NCBI RefSeq assembly: GCF_001449115.1
Contig: NZ_LAIJ01000010.1
Location: 248,001-312,000 of the forward strand
Length of the DNA: 64,000 bases
From: Occallatibacter gabretensis
GTDB taxonomy: Bacteria; Acidobacteriota; Terriglobia; Terriglobales; Acidobacteriaceae
Direction of reading: 5' to 3'
A program made the translations under genes and the position numbers. This document shows, in pieces, positions 52,055-61,315 of this stretch. The notes under the pieces were generated by a model, which made no database searches, was not told the origin of the DNA, and saw only the letters and a program-made list of their open reading frames with translations. Each line of letters starts with the position of its first letter. The stretch's first letter is position 1.

Positions 52055-54799
52055 ATGGGCGAGAGTTTCAAGACGGGTCGCAGGGACTTTCTGAAGCAGG
52101 CTGCCGGGGCGCTTGGAGCAGCAACGCAGGCCAGCCAGTGGTCTGCCACGGCAGAGGCGCAACAGCGTGAGCCTGGCGCACAACCGGAGCATGCTGGAGT
52201 TGACCGGGCTAAACAAGGCGAAGAGGGATTTCCTCGCCGCTTTGAAGGGCGGCAGCTGCGGATGATTGCCTTCCCGCTTGGCGGTGTCGCTGCGGGCAGC
52301 ATCAGCCTTGGCGGTCGAGGACAACTGTGCGATTGGGAGATTTTTAATCGCCCCAACAAGGGCTATCGGCCTCAGTATGCTTTCCCCTCAATCTGGGCAC
52401 AGGCGGCTGGAAGCGCTCCTGTGACGCGGGTGCTTGAATCTCGGATTCAGCCTCCCTATCAAGGATATGAAGGGCTGGGCTCAGATAATGTGCCAGGCAT
52501 GAGCCGTCTCGAATCGGCTACCTTTCTTGGCGCTTATCCGCTTGCGCACATCGACTTTCATGACAGCTCTCTACCGGTTCAGGTGCAACTTGACGCATTT
52601 TCTCCGTTTATCCCGCATGATCCGGATGATTCCGGCCTGCCTGTGGCGATGCTCCACTATCGTGTGACCAATCCAGGCAGTAAGACGGTCAAGGCCAGCA
52701 TCGCCTTTTCGATTGAAAATCCCGTCCAGGCCGCCGCGACTGGAGACAATCACTCCATAACGACCCAAACGCGACCGAACGAATATCGCACGGGGAAAAA
52801 TATTGCAGGGCTCTATATGAGCAATCCTGCGCTTGCAGCCGATGACCCAATGCATGGCAGCTTCGCTCTTAGCGCTCTGTCTGACGCGAATGTCGAGGTC
52901 TCTCATTGGAACGGCTGGCCACAGGGAAAATGGTGGAATGGACCGCTGCTCTTCTGGGACCAGTTCAGTAAGGAAGGACGGCTTGGGACTCAGCCTGAGC
53001 CACACAGCGCAGTGGGAGCACTTTGCCTGCAGGCCACGCTTGCTCCAGGCCACTCCGTTGATTTTCGATTTCTTCTCGGTTGGCATTTTCCTAATCGCAC
53101 ACCGCAGTGGTGCGATTGGGCGGCACCTAAAGGCGAGGGCAAGACCGTCATTGGCAATTACTACGCAACGCGCTTTGCCAATGCGTGGGAGGCCGTTTCC
53201 TATGCCGCTGAACACTGGGAAAGCCTCGAATCACGCACCAAGGCCTTTGCGAGTGCATTCAAAGCCAGCACGCTGCCTGCAGAGATCAAAGAAGCCGCGA
53301 GCGCGAATCTCTCCACGCTGGCCACAAACACGTGTTTTCGCACAGCGGATGGGGAGTTTCACGGCTTTGAAGGAAGCGGCGACAAAGCGGGCTTAGGTTT
53401 TGGCAACTGCACTCACGTGTGGAATTACGAAACAACTACCGCATTCTTTTTTCCCAGCTTCGCACGATCTCTGCGTCGCAGCGCATTCGGATATTCCATG
53501 GATGAAGCTGGCGCCATGCATTTCCGCCAGATGCTTCCCGATGGCAAGGCACGCTTTAATACCGCGGCAGCCGATGGCCAGATGGGCCAGATTGTTCATG
53601 CATGGCTCGACTGGAAGCTCTCCGGTGACATGGAGTGGCTTCGCGCATTCTGGCCACGAATCAAGAAAGCAATCGAGTTTGCATGGGTTACAGGTGGATG
53701 GGACAGCAATCGCGATGGCGTGCTTGAGGGTGTGCAGCACAACACCTACGATGTCGAGTTCTATGGGCCGAATCCGATGTGCGGCATCTATTACCTGGCC
53801 GCACTGCGTGCCTGTGCGCAGATGGCGGATGCTGTCGGCGATAGTGCCAGTTCCCGCCAGTATCAAAGCCTCTTTGACCAGGGCCGTGGCTGGATTGACT
53901 CCAACCTCTTTAACGGCGAGTATTACGTGCAGAAAATTCGTGGCTTTCGCAGCGCGGAGATTGCGCCGAGTCTGCGCGGAGGCATGGGTACGGAGAATTC
54001 TGAGACGCCGGAGTTCCAGGTAGGCGAAGGCTGCCTTGTCGATCAGCTCGTTGGCCAATATCTGGCAGATGTTGGCCACATGGGACCACTGGTTTCACCG
54101 GACAAGATTCGCAAGACTCTCGCTTCAATTTATAAATACAACGGCCGCCGCAGTCTGGCACATCATGACAACGTGGCACGCACCTACGCGCTCAATGATG
54201 AAGCCGCCATCGTGATCTGCGATTATGCGAAGACCGAGCGTCCGCGCATCCCCTTCCCATATTTCAGCGAATCCTGGACAGGGCTTGAATATACCCTCGC
54301 TTCGCTCATGATCTCGTGGGGAATGGTGCGCGAAGGTGTCGAGGTCGTTCGCAACACGCGACTGCGCTACGACGGAGAAGGACGTAGTCCATGGGATGAA
54401 GCCGAGTATGGGCATCACTATGCGCGTGCAATGGCTGCATGGAGCCCGTTCATTACGCTTAGCGGCTTTGGCTATGACGGCGTGAAGTCTGCAGTCGTCG
54501 CCGTGCCTCGCATCCCGCACGATCACTTCGACTGTTTCTGGGCCACTGGGACAGGTTGGGGCACGTTCTCTTACCGCAGTTCAAAGACGAGTGCCCACTT
54601 CTCTTTATCTATTGTCACGGGCACTCTGCAATGCCGGTCCTGTGAAATCACCGCTGCAGGTCATAGTGCCACGGTACGTCGCGGAGAAACAATTCTGGCT
54701 AACTCTGTGGAGAGTGGAAACTCCACAATCGTAGTCAATCTTCAAGAGCCTCTTCAGCTCAAAGCTGGAGACAAGCTTGAGATTGAGGTTCATGCATGA
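52055..54799 (+). CDS. Glycoside hydrolase family 116 protein (Tat-exported)
   Basis: The 914-residue product begins with a twin-arginine signal (TGRRDFLKQAAGALGAATQA), so it is exported folded. The N-terminal GH116 beta-sandwich has FEGRQLRMIAFPLGGVAAGS. The (alpha/alpha)6 barrel follows from about residue 400, with CTHVWNYETTTAFFFPSFAR and VLEGVQHNTYDVEFYGPNPM and YTLASLMISWGMVREG. Family members include bile-acid beta-glucosidase (GBA2) and bacterial beta-glucosidase or xylosidase. The Glu in the WNYE motif and Asp in HNTYDVEF are the expected catalytic neighbours. It is convergent with the GH94-like gene. Confidence 0.9.
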   Translation: MGESFKTGRRDFLKQAAGALGAATQASQWSATAEAQQREPGAQPEHAGVDRAKQGEEGFPRRFEGRQLRMIAFPLGGVAAGSISLGGRGQLCDWEIFNRPNKGYRPQYAFPSIWAQAAGSAPVTRVLESRIQPPYQGYEGLGSDNVPGMSRLESATFLGAYPLAHIDFHDSSLPVQVQLDAFSPFIPHDPDDSGLPVAMLHYRVTNPGSKTVKASIAFSIENPVQAAATGDNHSITTQTRPNEYRTGKNIAGLYMSNPALAADDPMHGSFALSALSDANVEVSHWNGWPQGKWWNGPLLFWDQFSKEGRLGTQPEPHSAVGALCLQATLAPGHSVDFRFLLGWHFPNRTPQWCDWAAPKGEGKTVIGNYYATRFANAWEAVSYAAEHWESLESRTKAFASAFKASTLPAEIKEAASANLSTLATNTCFRTADGEFHGFEGSGDKAGLGFGNCTHVWNYETTTAFFFPSFARSLRRSAFGYSMDEAGAMHFRQMLPDGKARFNTAAADGQMGQIVHAWLDWKLSGDMEWLRAFWPRIKKAIEFAWVTGGWDSNRDGVLEGVQHNTYDVEFYGPNPMCGIYYLAALRACAQMADAVGDSASSRQYQSLFDQGRGWIDSNLFNGEYYVQKIRGFRSAEIAPSLRGGMGTENSETPEFQVGEGCLVDQLVGQYLADVGHMGPLVSPDKIRKTLASIYKYNGRRSLAHHDNVARTYALNDEAAIVICDYAKTERPRIPFPYFSESWTGLEYTLASLMISWGMVREGVEVVRNTRLRYDGEGRSPWDEAEYGHHYARAMAAWSPFITLSGFGYDGVKSAVVAVPRIPHDHFDCFWATGTGWGTFSYRSSKTSAHFSLSIVTGTLQCRSCEITAAGHSATVRRGETILANSVESGNSTIVVNLQEPLQLKAGDKLEIEVHA

Positions 54800-54867
54800 G
54801 TGCCGGCATGTAGGTTTGAAGCCGTGAGTTGTTGTCGCCGGCGATCGAAGTTCATACTGGTGGCTGA

Positions 54868-57654
54868 TCAATACAAGGCCCAGCGGAGAGGTTTATCCGG
54901 CGTGCTTGAATCGCTCAGGATAATCGAGTCATCTGCCTGTCTTTGGATTGGTGATCGCTTGCCATTCACCTCAGCCGATGACACCGCTTTGGCTGCTTCC
55001 TCAGGTAAGACAATCTCCAGCTTCCATGTGCCGGAACGTGAAGGCTTGTACCATCCCTCATATCGTCCATTTGTCTTGACCACACCCGCCAGCGGCGAAT
55101 CGAAACGATATGAATCTACGGGCAATTTCAAGCTCAGCTTCATTCCTGCCCCTGTAAATTCCATGCCGAGAAGCTTGCTTGCTGAGTATAACGAACAGGC
55201 ATGAGCATGGACATTCAGAACAGGAAAATCCGTGCCGCGGAAGTACTGGTCATCTGCTGCGCGCCCCGGATGCTTGTTCAGCGGAGAATTCCAAGAGTCG
55301 TTTCCGCTCCACACCCCATACCAGATATCCCGATAGCTTTCCGCATGGCATGCCAGCGTGTTCCTCTTCCATTCCTCCCACGCCATTGCTGGATCGATGC
55401 CTGCCAGCGCCCATACAAGCGTCTGATTCAATGACGGCCAGATCGCTCCCAATTCCAGCGTGCCGACATTGTCGCCGCCCTTTGAACGCATATCTGGTCC
55501 ATCACTCATCTGCGCGGCTCCTAACGGCCTATGCCGCAGCAGTTCGTTTATGTTTCGCACGAGATCGCGGCTTTGCGCCTCTGTTGTTGCTCCAGACAAA
55601 ATTGCCCAGGGCTGCGGCTCGATCCATAATGTCGATTCGCCTAACCAACCCAGGGTGGGCCCAAGCCACGCACGCCGAAACCATTTTCCATTCCATTGCG
55701 CTCGTGTTGCTTCGCGGTGTTGGTCCGCACTCTTACGCGCCTCTTGCGCCAGTTCTGAGTTTTTTTGTGCATAGTCCAGCAAGCGCGCGTATTCATCGAA
55801 GACCCATCCTGCCATTGCTGAGTTCAGCACGCTCTCGCTTTCTTCCATGCATTCTTTCATTGCGGAACTGGCCCATGTATAAATCAGACCGTCGTTCCAG
55901 TCATCGACCAGCATGCGCATCACGCCGTGCTTGCCCACACCCACGTCCTTTACTTGATGGCGATAGCAGTTTTCAAGCAGTTCGCTCACCAGTGCAGTGC
56001 GTCCCGAAGTAGCTGAAAATCGCATTGGAATTCGCTCGTTCAGAAAATCCAGATCACGCGTTGCCAGCACGTACTCGCTTGCGGTCCACAGCAGCCACAG
56101 GGGAAGATCGCTCGCCTTGTCTGACTGCATCGGCGCGATTACACCGTGGCCCACAATGGCGTACGGTAGAGACCCGTCATCGCGTACCTCTTTCAGTGTG
56201 TAGCGCAGGATGCTCTTCACTATCTCCGGATTACTGAAAAGGAACGGCAGACAGTGCTGCAAAGGATCTCGCGGCGCGCCCTGAAACCCCATGGTGTATT
56301 GATAGAATCCGTTTTGATTCAGAATGTGTTCTTCGAAAAAGTCATCGTAAGTCTGGCTGCTTCTCAGGTAATAGTGATTCCATGTTGCCTCGCGCTTGAT
56401 CCAGGGCTCTGCGGGTACATCAAACCGCATTCCGGTTCGCTTCCACTGTTCGCTCGAGCTGCGCAACACTGATTCTGTGGATCGCTTATATTTGCTGATT
56501 AACGCGTCCAGTGAAAAGCCCTGCGGTAGATACCCGTAAAGAAAGCTGAGCGTGAGCGACTCGCCTGCTCGTAGATGCAACGTGCGCTCGATCAATAAGC
56601 CGGCATGTGGGCCGATGTCTTCAAGCATTTCGCTGAAAGGCTGCTTTAAGCCAGTGGGATTGGCCGCGCCGCCTGTGCCAAAGAAAGAAGCGGCGCCGGA
56701 ACTGAGCCCGCTCGCGGCACCATCCAGCGAGACCAGAAATGTCTGCGGTATCTCAAGGCTTTCAAACTCAGTACCTGACTTGAGATCGCCGACGGGCGTA
56801 TAAAACCCATTCGGATTGGCTTTCAACGCGGCTTTCGTCTGTTCCCAAGCGGCCTCCTCATCCGCAGCACGACCAAGAAAGTTCTTCGTGTCGAGCAGTC
56901 CCTTACCGCTGGCGATGCGCGTTACGTGATGATTGAACCGGCGCCCCATATCTCGCCGCCAGTCGGTCTGCGAGCGTTTTCCATAGGTGCCCTCAAGTGC
57001 CGATCGAAAGGAAAATTGATAAGGCTGGCATCCCCAGTACTCAACCCATCGCAACGTCACGGGAGTGTTTTTATGATTACTTACGGTGGCTTGCGAGATC
57101 AGGACCGGATCATCCCCAAATGGTGCATGAATTACCTGGTCGACTGCATAGCTCCTGCTCGCAATCTTTTTGCGGTAATATCCGATTCCAAAGATACGTT
57201 CGAAGCCAGTGCTACTGCCGTCGTAGTAAGTGCTCAGCAACTCTTCGCCGTCCGTGAGATATCCCAGGCCACCTCCAAACTGGCTCATTTCGGGATCGAA
57301 ATCATTCAGGAACTTTGGAGATCCTTCATCCTGACGGACGCGTATGTGGCCGTAGTTCGACGCGATAGCAATGATGCGATCGTTCCCAACCTGATGAATA
57401 TGCTCCGTGGAACTTAATGCGCCTGGTCGCACATCTGTCACTGCACGCGGATCTGTTGTCTGGTTCGCAGTGTAGCGAAAGGCAGGCAGGCCGAACTCGT
57501 CTTCCGTCCATACGCCGAAGTTGCCCGAACCATACTTTGCGAGCACATCGGGCGGCGCAGGCAACTCGATGGGCCAAACGTCAGATCTATCTATCTTGCC
57601 AGCGACAGCCAACCCCAGAGATCCGCGCAAAAATTCTCTTCGTGTCGATTCCAT
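54868..57654 (-). CDS. GH94-like glycoside phosphorylase/hydrolase (Tat-exported)
   Basis: The 928-residue product has a twin-arginine start (TRREFLRGSLGLAVAG). The N-terminal sandwich resembles GH94 (GNFGVWTEDEFGLPAFRYTA, SSTEHIHQVGNDRI), and the barrel has MGFQGAPRDPLQHCLPFLF, GSLPYAIVGHG and LVDDWNDGL. DWNDG carries the general acid Asp of GH94 phosphorylases such as cellobiose and chitobiose phosphorylase. True GH94 phosphorylases are cytoplasmic because they use phosphate, so a Tat-exported relative is odd; it may be a hydrolase or an unassigned GH36-type protein. Confidence 0.82.
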   Translation of the reverse strand: MESTRREFLRGSLGLAVAGKIDRSDVWPIELPAPPDVLAKYGSGNFGVWTEDEFGLPAFRYTANQTTDPRAVTDVRPGALSSTEHIHQVGNDRIIAIASNYGHIRVRQDEGSPKFLNDFDPEMSQFGGGLGYLTDGEELLSTYYDGSSTGFERIFGIGYYRKKIASRSYAVDQVIHAPFGDDPVLISQATVSNHKNTPVTLRWVEYWGCQPYQFSFRSALEGTYGKRSQTDWRRDMGRRFNHHVTRIASGKGLLDTKNFLGRAADEEAAWEQTKAALKANPNGFYTPVGDLKSGTEFESLEIPQTFLVSLDGAASGLSSGAASFFGTGGAANPTGLKQPFSEMLEDIGPHAGLLIERTLHLRAGESLTLSFLYGYLPQGFSLDALISKYKRSTESVLRSSSEQWKRTGMRFDVPAEPWIKREATWNHYYLRSSQTYDDFFEEHILNQNGFYQYTMGFQGAPRDPLQHCLPFLFSNPEIVKSILRYTLKEVRDDGSLPYAIVGHGVIAPMQSDKASDLPLWLLWTASEYVLATRDLDFLNERIPMRFSATSGRTALVSELLENCYRHQVKDVGVGKHGVMRMLVDDWNDGLIYTWASSAMKECMEESESVLNSAMAGWVFDEYARLLDYAQKNSELAQEARKSADQHREATRAQWNGKWFRRAWLGPTLGWLGESTLWIEPQPWAILSGATTEAQSRDLVRNINELLRHRPLGAAQMSDGPDMRSKGGDNVGTLELGAIWPSLNQTLVWALAGIDPAMAWEEWKRNTLACHAESYRDIWYGVWSGNDSWNSPLNKHPGRAADDQYFRGTDFPVLNVHAHACSLYSASKLLGMEFTGAGMKLSLKLPVDSYRFDSPLAGVVKTNGRYEGWYKPSRSGTWKLEIVLPEEAAKAVSSAEVNGKRSPIQRQADDSIILSDSSTPDKPLRWALY

Positions 57655-57818
57655 CGGTCTACCTTTACATTGATGAATTATGCCACCCGATTGTATGCGG
57701 GAATCATTCCTTCGTATAGCATTTTCCGGGATATCCGAGACACTCCATCATAAGCAAGGTATGTGGAACCACACGCATAAATGTGTAGCGTCCTCTATGT
57801 TGATTTCAACCTCATTTT

Positions 57819-57855
57819 TATACTCTCTAGTTGTGCAGCGGACCTCACCTGCACA
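57819..57855 (+). promoter_or_regulatory. Promoter/operator region of the dehydrogenase gene
   Basis: A -10-like TATACT (57819-57824) is followed by the inverted repeat TGTGCAG (57832-57838) and CTGCACA (57849-57855), with a 10-base spacer. A protein bound there would cover the likely transcript start. The -35 is unclear. Confidence 0.5.
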
Positions 57856-57884
57856 GTTCTCATGGATCTGAAAGGATCGCTGAT

Positions 57885-59036
57885 ATGTCAAGCATCTCAA
57901 TCATCGGGGCATCTGGCGCTGTTGGCAGCACACTGGCGACGCATATCCTTCGTAGCGGATTGTTGCAGCAGGGCGACCGGCTTCAACTTGTGGCACGGGG
58001 AGCTGGCTCCAGTTCGAGCAAGTTGTTGAGCATGCGTGTTGACCTCCTGGATGCATTTGACGATCAAGGTATCAACATCGAGGTTGTTGCAAATATTGAC
58101 GACGTGGATGGGGACATCGTTATTGTTTGTGCCGGCGTAGCTTCAAAGAATACCGACCGCCGCGACTGGGGAAGAGCCAATCGTGACATGCATGAATCGA
58201 TCGCAGAAACCTGTTCGAAGCGGGTTCCTGATTCCTTCTTCATTATCGTCAGTAATCCGGTTGAGCTTGCGGTGCGCATTTTCTCCGAGAAGCTGGGGCG
58301 CAAGCGTGTCATTGGGATGGGAGCAGAGCAAGATTCTCTTCGTTTTTCGCGAGCAATAGCGCGCGACCTTGGTATAAGCAGACACGACATATCCGCTTCT
58401 GTCCTGGGCGAACACGGCCAGGCGATGGTTCCTCTTTGGAGTAGTGTTGAGTTAAGTACGAATGACGAATGTCTTCTGGCGCGTCTTGAGGCTATGCGAA
58501 TTCAAAGCAAAGCAACTTCGCTCGCTCAAAGAGTAGCGGACTTGAAGACTGACGTGCTTGATCTTCTCCAGAATGGACTCGTCAACGAAGCCTATGAGGC
58601 TACAAGGAAGGAATTGCCCGATGCACGCATTTTCGTGCAACCATTCATCACTTGGAGCACGATACATTCGACGCCGAATGCAACGGCAAATGCCACTCTT
58701 CGCTTTCTGACCGCGTTGCTCTCCAAAAAGCAACAACAGCTTCATGGGCAAGTTTTACTCGCGGGAGAGTTTGCCGGCATTCACGGCGTTTGCGGCGTGC
58801 CTATCAATGTAGACAGCGATGGCTGGCGAGTTAGACAGCTTGATTCGCTTACGGCCGAGGAAAGATCAAGCATTTCACGGGCGGTTTCTTCGATTGAGAA
58901 ATATGTCACTGAGACTCGTTCGACTCACTCGGACTTGTCTCTACTTCAAATGGCAGAGGCAAGCCCTATGAATGCTATTTCGACCATTCCCACGGAAAGC
59001 ATCTTTGACGAATCTGCAAACCTCTGCATGGCATAA
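57885..59036 (+). CDS. Divergent lactate/malate dehydrogenase family protein
   Basis: The product is 383 residues from ATG 57885, with AAAGGA 8 bases upstream; the longer frame from 57831 has no site. It belongs to the LDH/MDH fold: IIGASGAVGSTLA for NAD, IIVSNPVELAVRIF with the conserved Asn, QDSLRFSRAIARDLG with Asp and Arg, and GEHGQAMVPLW with the catalytic His. Normal members have about 310-330 residues; the about 60 extra here lie in the C-terminal half and tail. At the substrate-specificity loop the usual PRKPG or ARQQ segment is replaced by VASKNTDRRDWGR, so the substrate cannot be predicted. It is surrounded by glycoside hydrolase genes. Confidence 0.82.
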   Translation: MSSISIIGASGAVGSTLATHILRSGLLQQGDRLQLVARGAGSSSSKLLSMRVDLLDAFDDQGINIEVVANIDDVDGDIVIVCAGVASKNTDRRDWGRANRDMHESIAETCSKRVPDSFFIIVSNPVELAVRIFSEKLGRKRVIGMGAEQDSLRFSRAIARDLGISRHDISASVLGEHGQAMVPLWSSVELSTNDECLLARLEAMRIQSKATSLAQRVADLKTDVLDLLQNGLVNEAYEATRKELPDARIFVQPFITWSTIHSTPNATANATLRFLTALLSKKQQQLHGQVLLAGEFAGIHGVCGVPINVDSDGWRVRQLDSLTAEERSSISRAVSSIEKYVTETRSTHSDLSLLQMAEASPMNAISTIPTESIFDESANLCMA

Positions 59037-59105
59037 GCATGGCCAATTTCTAAGAGCGCGTTGCCCAACGTTGTCGCTCGTTCCAGGATGCTTTCTATAA
59101 GTTCG

Positions 59106-61190
59106 TTACTTGATGCCCGGAATGAGGTTCAAGCTGTTCCATTTCGTGGTTAGCTGCTTATCCGATAAGGCTTTGATAAAAACGCCACCCACTACACTGC
59201 GAGCCTGGAAGCCAACCTGCTTGCCTGTTTTTGTGTCATACCAATCGGTCAACGGAACGTGGTTCGGTGTTTCATTTGTCCATCGATAGATGGGATCAAT
59301 GATGGCATTGAATTGCTCCGAGTTGGATGCAAGTGTCGCAGTCCAGACGGACCAGTCAAGCTTTGTGTAGTCGGCGCGATTGTCGAGCGGAAGACCATAG
59401 GTGTTGATCTTTCCGAGATAAAACGAGAGTTCGGCTTCGCGAACAGATTTCGGGAACAGGTTGTAGCTGAGAATCTGATCCCAAACCAGATTGTATTTCT
59501 GACTCCAGGTGCCGGGGCTGTTGAAGGCCAGCTTGTAATGGTCACCTTCGCGCGCCATTGGGACCCACTTTTCCGCCATGGCCCTTGCCGTACGGCTATA
59601 GTCTTTCGCGATGTCTTCATGGCCTAGAAGATGTGCAAGATCTCCATATGCGGCCAGTGCCTCGATGGCTTTGATGGAGAGATTGGCGTTATGGGCAACG
59701 TGTCCGGCAAAGTCATCGGTGGTTAGTTGATTCTCAGGGTCAAGGCCCTTCTCTTTTAGATATTGGGCCCAACTCGATAATTGAGGCCAAAAGCGCTGAG
59801 CGAGATTTGCGTTTCCTTCGGCACGCGCCAAAGCGTCAATAAGGATGAGCATGTTGCCGCTCTCCTCGACCGGCATCTGATCGTCTTCTGTTTTTTCTCC
59901 GCCTCCGTATACCTGTCCATTAGCGAGAGGATACTGGCCGAGATCGTGCGGAGCGAATGGAAATCGCCAACGCGCTAGCGCAGAATATTCGAGAACAGGA
60001 ATGAGCTGAGCCTCGAGCAGCTTTGGCTGTAAAAAGAGGAAAAATGGGGCGGAGGGGTAGAGCACATCGACCGTAGCAATGCAGCCGTTCGAGAAATTCT
60101 CCTTTGCAAAGAGCATTGGGTCGCCGTTTACATCAGCCACGAGCTTATGGGCAGCGAGCGTTTGACGATATGACAGGACTGCGATGGCAGCATAATGTTC
60201 TCCTCCGATTTTGGTTAAGTCGGCTGTCAGCTCAGTATCGAATGCAGTGGCGCGTTGCTCCAGAGCAGAGTACTGTTCAGCAGCCATATCGAGCATTTGC
60301 TCAACCGGCATATTGTCGCGTTGCCAGTAAGGCCTCAGATTTCGCTGCAGATATTGGATTGCATAGTCTTCTGTGTAAGAGACCAGGAGATGTCGCACAA
60401 CAGGCTGCGAACCAATGGTGCCGAAATCGAGGCTAGCCGCAAGGTGTGAAGTGGCTCTGTCTGCGGGCCGAGGCATGCTCATCGAATCGCTCGTGGGCAA
60501 ATTCCCGGTCTCTGCAAAGCTTTGCAAACTGTCTGACGCAATTGCGGTTGTTGAATTCTCGCTTTTAGGGATCGCGAGATGAAAGTAACCCCAGTCGATG
60601 CGGAGATTGTCGCCGGAACGATTGAGAATGTTCTGATCGCGAGAGCCCACTGAGAGGACATTGAGTTGTGACGTCTGGCTGCGGAGCAATACGACGTTCT
60701 GAGCCCTGTCATTGACTGCAATTATGGGGTCTACGTCGAGAAGAATCGAGACCCGATGAGACAGCTGATCTGTTGCTTGTACGCTCCAGGTAAGGTAGGT
60801 TACGGGGCGCGAGAGAACATCCAGATCATTCATCATTGCGGGCGTAAAGAACGTTAGCTCGAGCGTTATGCCATTCTGACGAAACTGATAGCGAGTATGC
60901 GTTGGCGAAACGGACCTGGCAGTTTGCTCCATTGCTGGCACAGACTCGGGTTGACGCCCCATAAAGCGGAATGCTTTTCCGTCAATGCGTGCAATGCCTG
61001 CGATAGGTTGCGGAGCGCCTGTCCAATGTGATGTATCTGATCCGGTTAGCTGATCAGTTTTCGACCAGATGCTGAAATAGGGATCATGCACGATGAGCGG
61101 GGTAGCAGGGGGCCTCTGTTGTGACGACGCGGCGCAAACTCCCAGGCAAAATATTGCTACAAAAGTCAAAAATCGCACGGTGGTTTTCAT
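59106..61190 (-). CDS. DUF4965/glutaminase-A-like secreted protein
   Basis: The product is 694 residues from ATG 61190, preceded by GGGAG, with a signal peptide (RFLTFVAIFCLGVCAASS). Domain order resembles the GtaA/glutaminase-A group: DUF5127 (YFSIWSKTDQLTGSDTSHW, LTFFTPAMMNDLDVLSRPV), DUF4965 ((IGGEHYAAIAVLSYRQTLAA) followed by LTTDDFAGHVAHNANLS) and DUF1793 (GTWSQKYNLVWDQIL, DWYDTKTGKQVGFQARSVVG). Fungal glutaminase A is one member, but many bacterial members lie in carbohydrate loci with unknown function. It lies in the same direction as the GH76 and GH92 genes. Confidence 0.85.
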   Translation of the reverse strand: MKTTVRFLTFVAIFCLGVCAASSQQRPPATPLIVHDPYFSIWSKTDQLTGSDTSHWTGAPQPIAGIARIDGKAFRFMGRQPESVPAMEQTARSVSPTHTRYQFRQNGITLELTFFTPAMMNDLDVLSRPVTYLTWSVQATDQLSHRVSILLDVDPIIAVNDRAQNVVLLRSQTSQLNVLSVGSRDQNILNRSGDNLRIDWGYFHLAIPKSENSTTAIASDSLQSFAETGNLPTSDSMSMPRPADRATSHLAASLDFGTIGSQPVVRHLLVSYTEDYAIQYLQRNLRPYWQRDNMPVEQMLDMAAEQYSALEQRATAFDTELTADLTKIGGEHYAAIAVLSYRQTLAAHKLVADVNGDPMLFAKENFSNGCIATVDVLYPSAPFFLFLQPKLLEAQLIPVLEYSALARWRFPFAPHDLGQYPLANGQVYGGGEKTEDDQMPVEESGNMLILIDALARAEGNANLAQRFWPQLSSWAQYLKEKGLDPENQLTTDDFAGHVAHNANLSIKAIEALAAYGDLAHLLGHEDIAKDYSRTARAMAEKWVPMAREGDHYKLAFNSPGTWSQKYNLVWDQILSYNLFPKSVREAELSFYLGKINTYGLPLDNRADYTKLDWSVWTATLASNSEQFNAIIDPIYRWTNETPNHVPLTDWYDTKTGKQVGFQARSVVGGVFIKALSDKQLTTKWNSLNLIPGIK

Positions 61191-61315
61191 CGAAACTCCC
61201 TTGAAATAGATCACATTTGAGAATGCTCGCAGCTCGCTCGGGAGACAAATACACTGCAAGATTTAGATCCAGATATTCTTTTACCGAGCGATTGCAAAAT
61301 TGAGCAATTACGATA

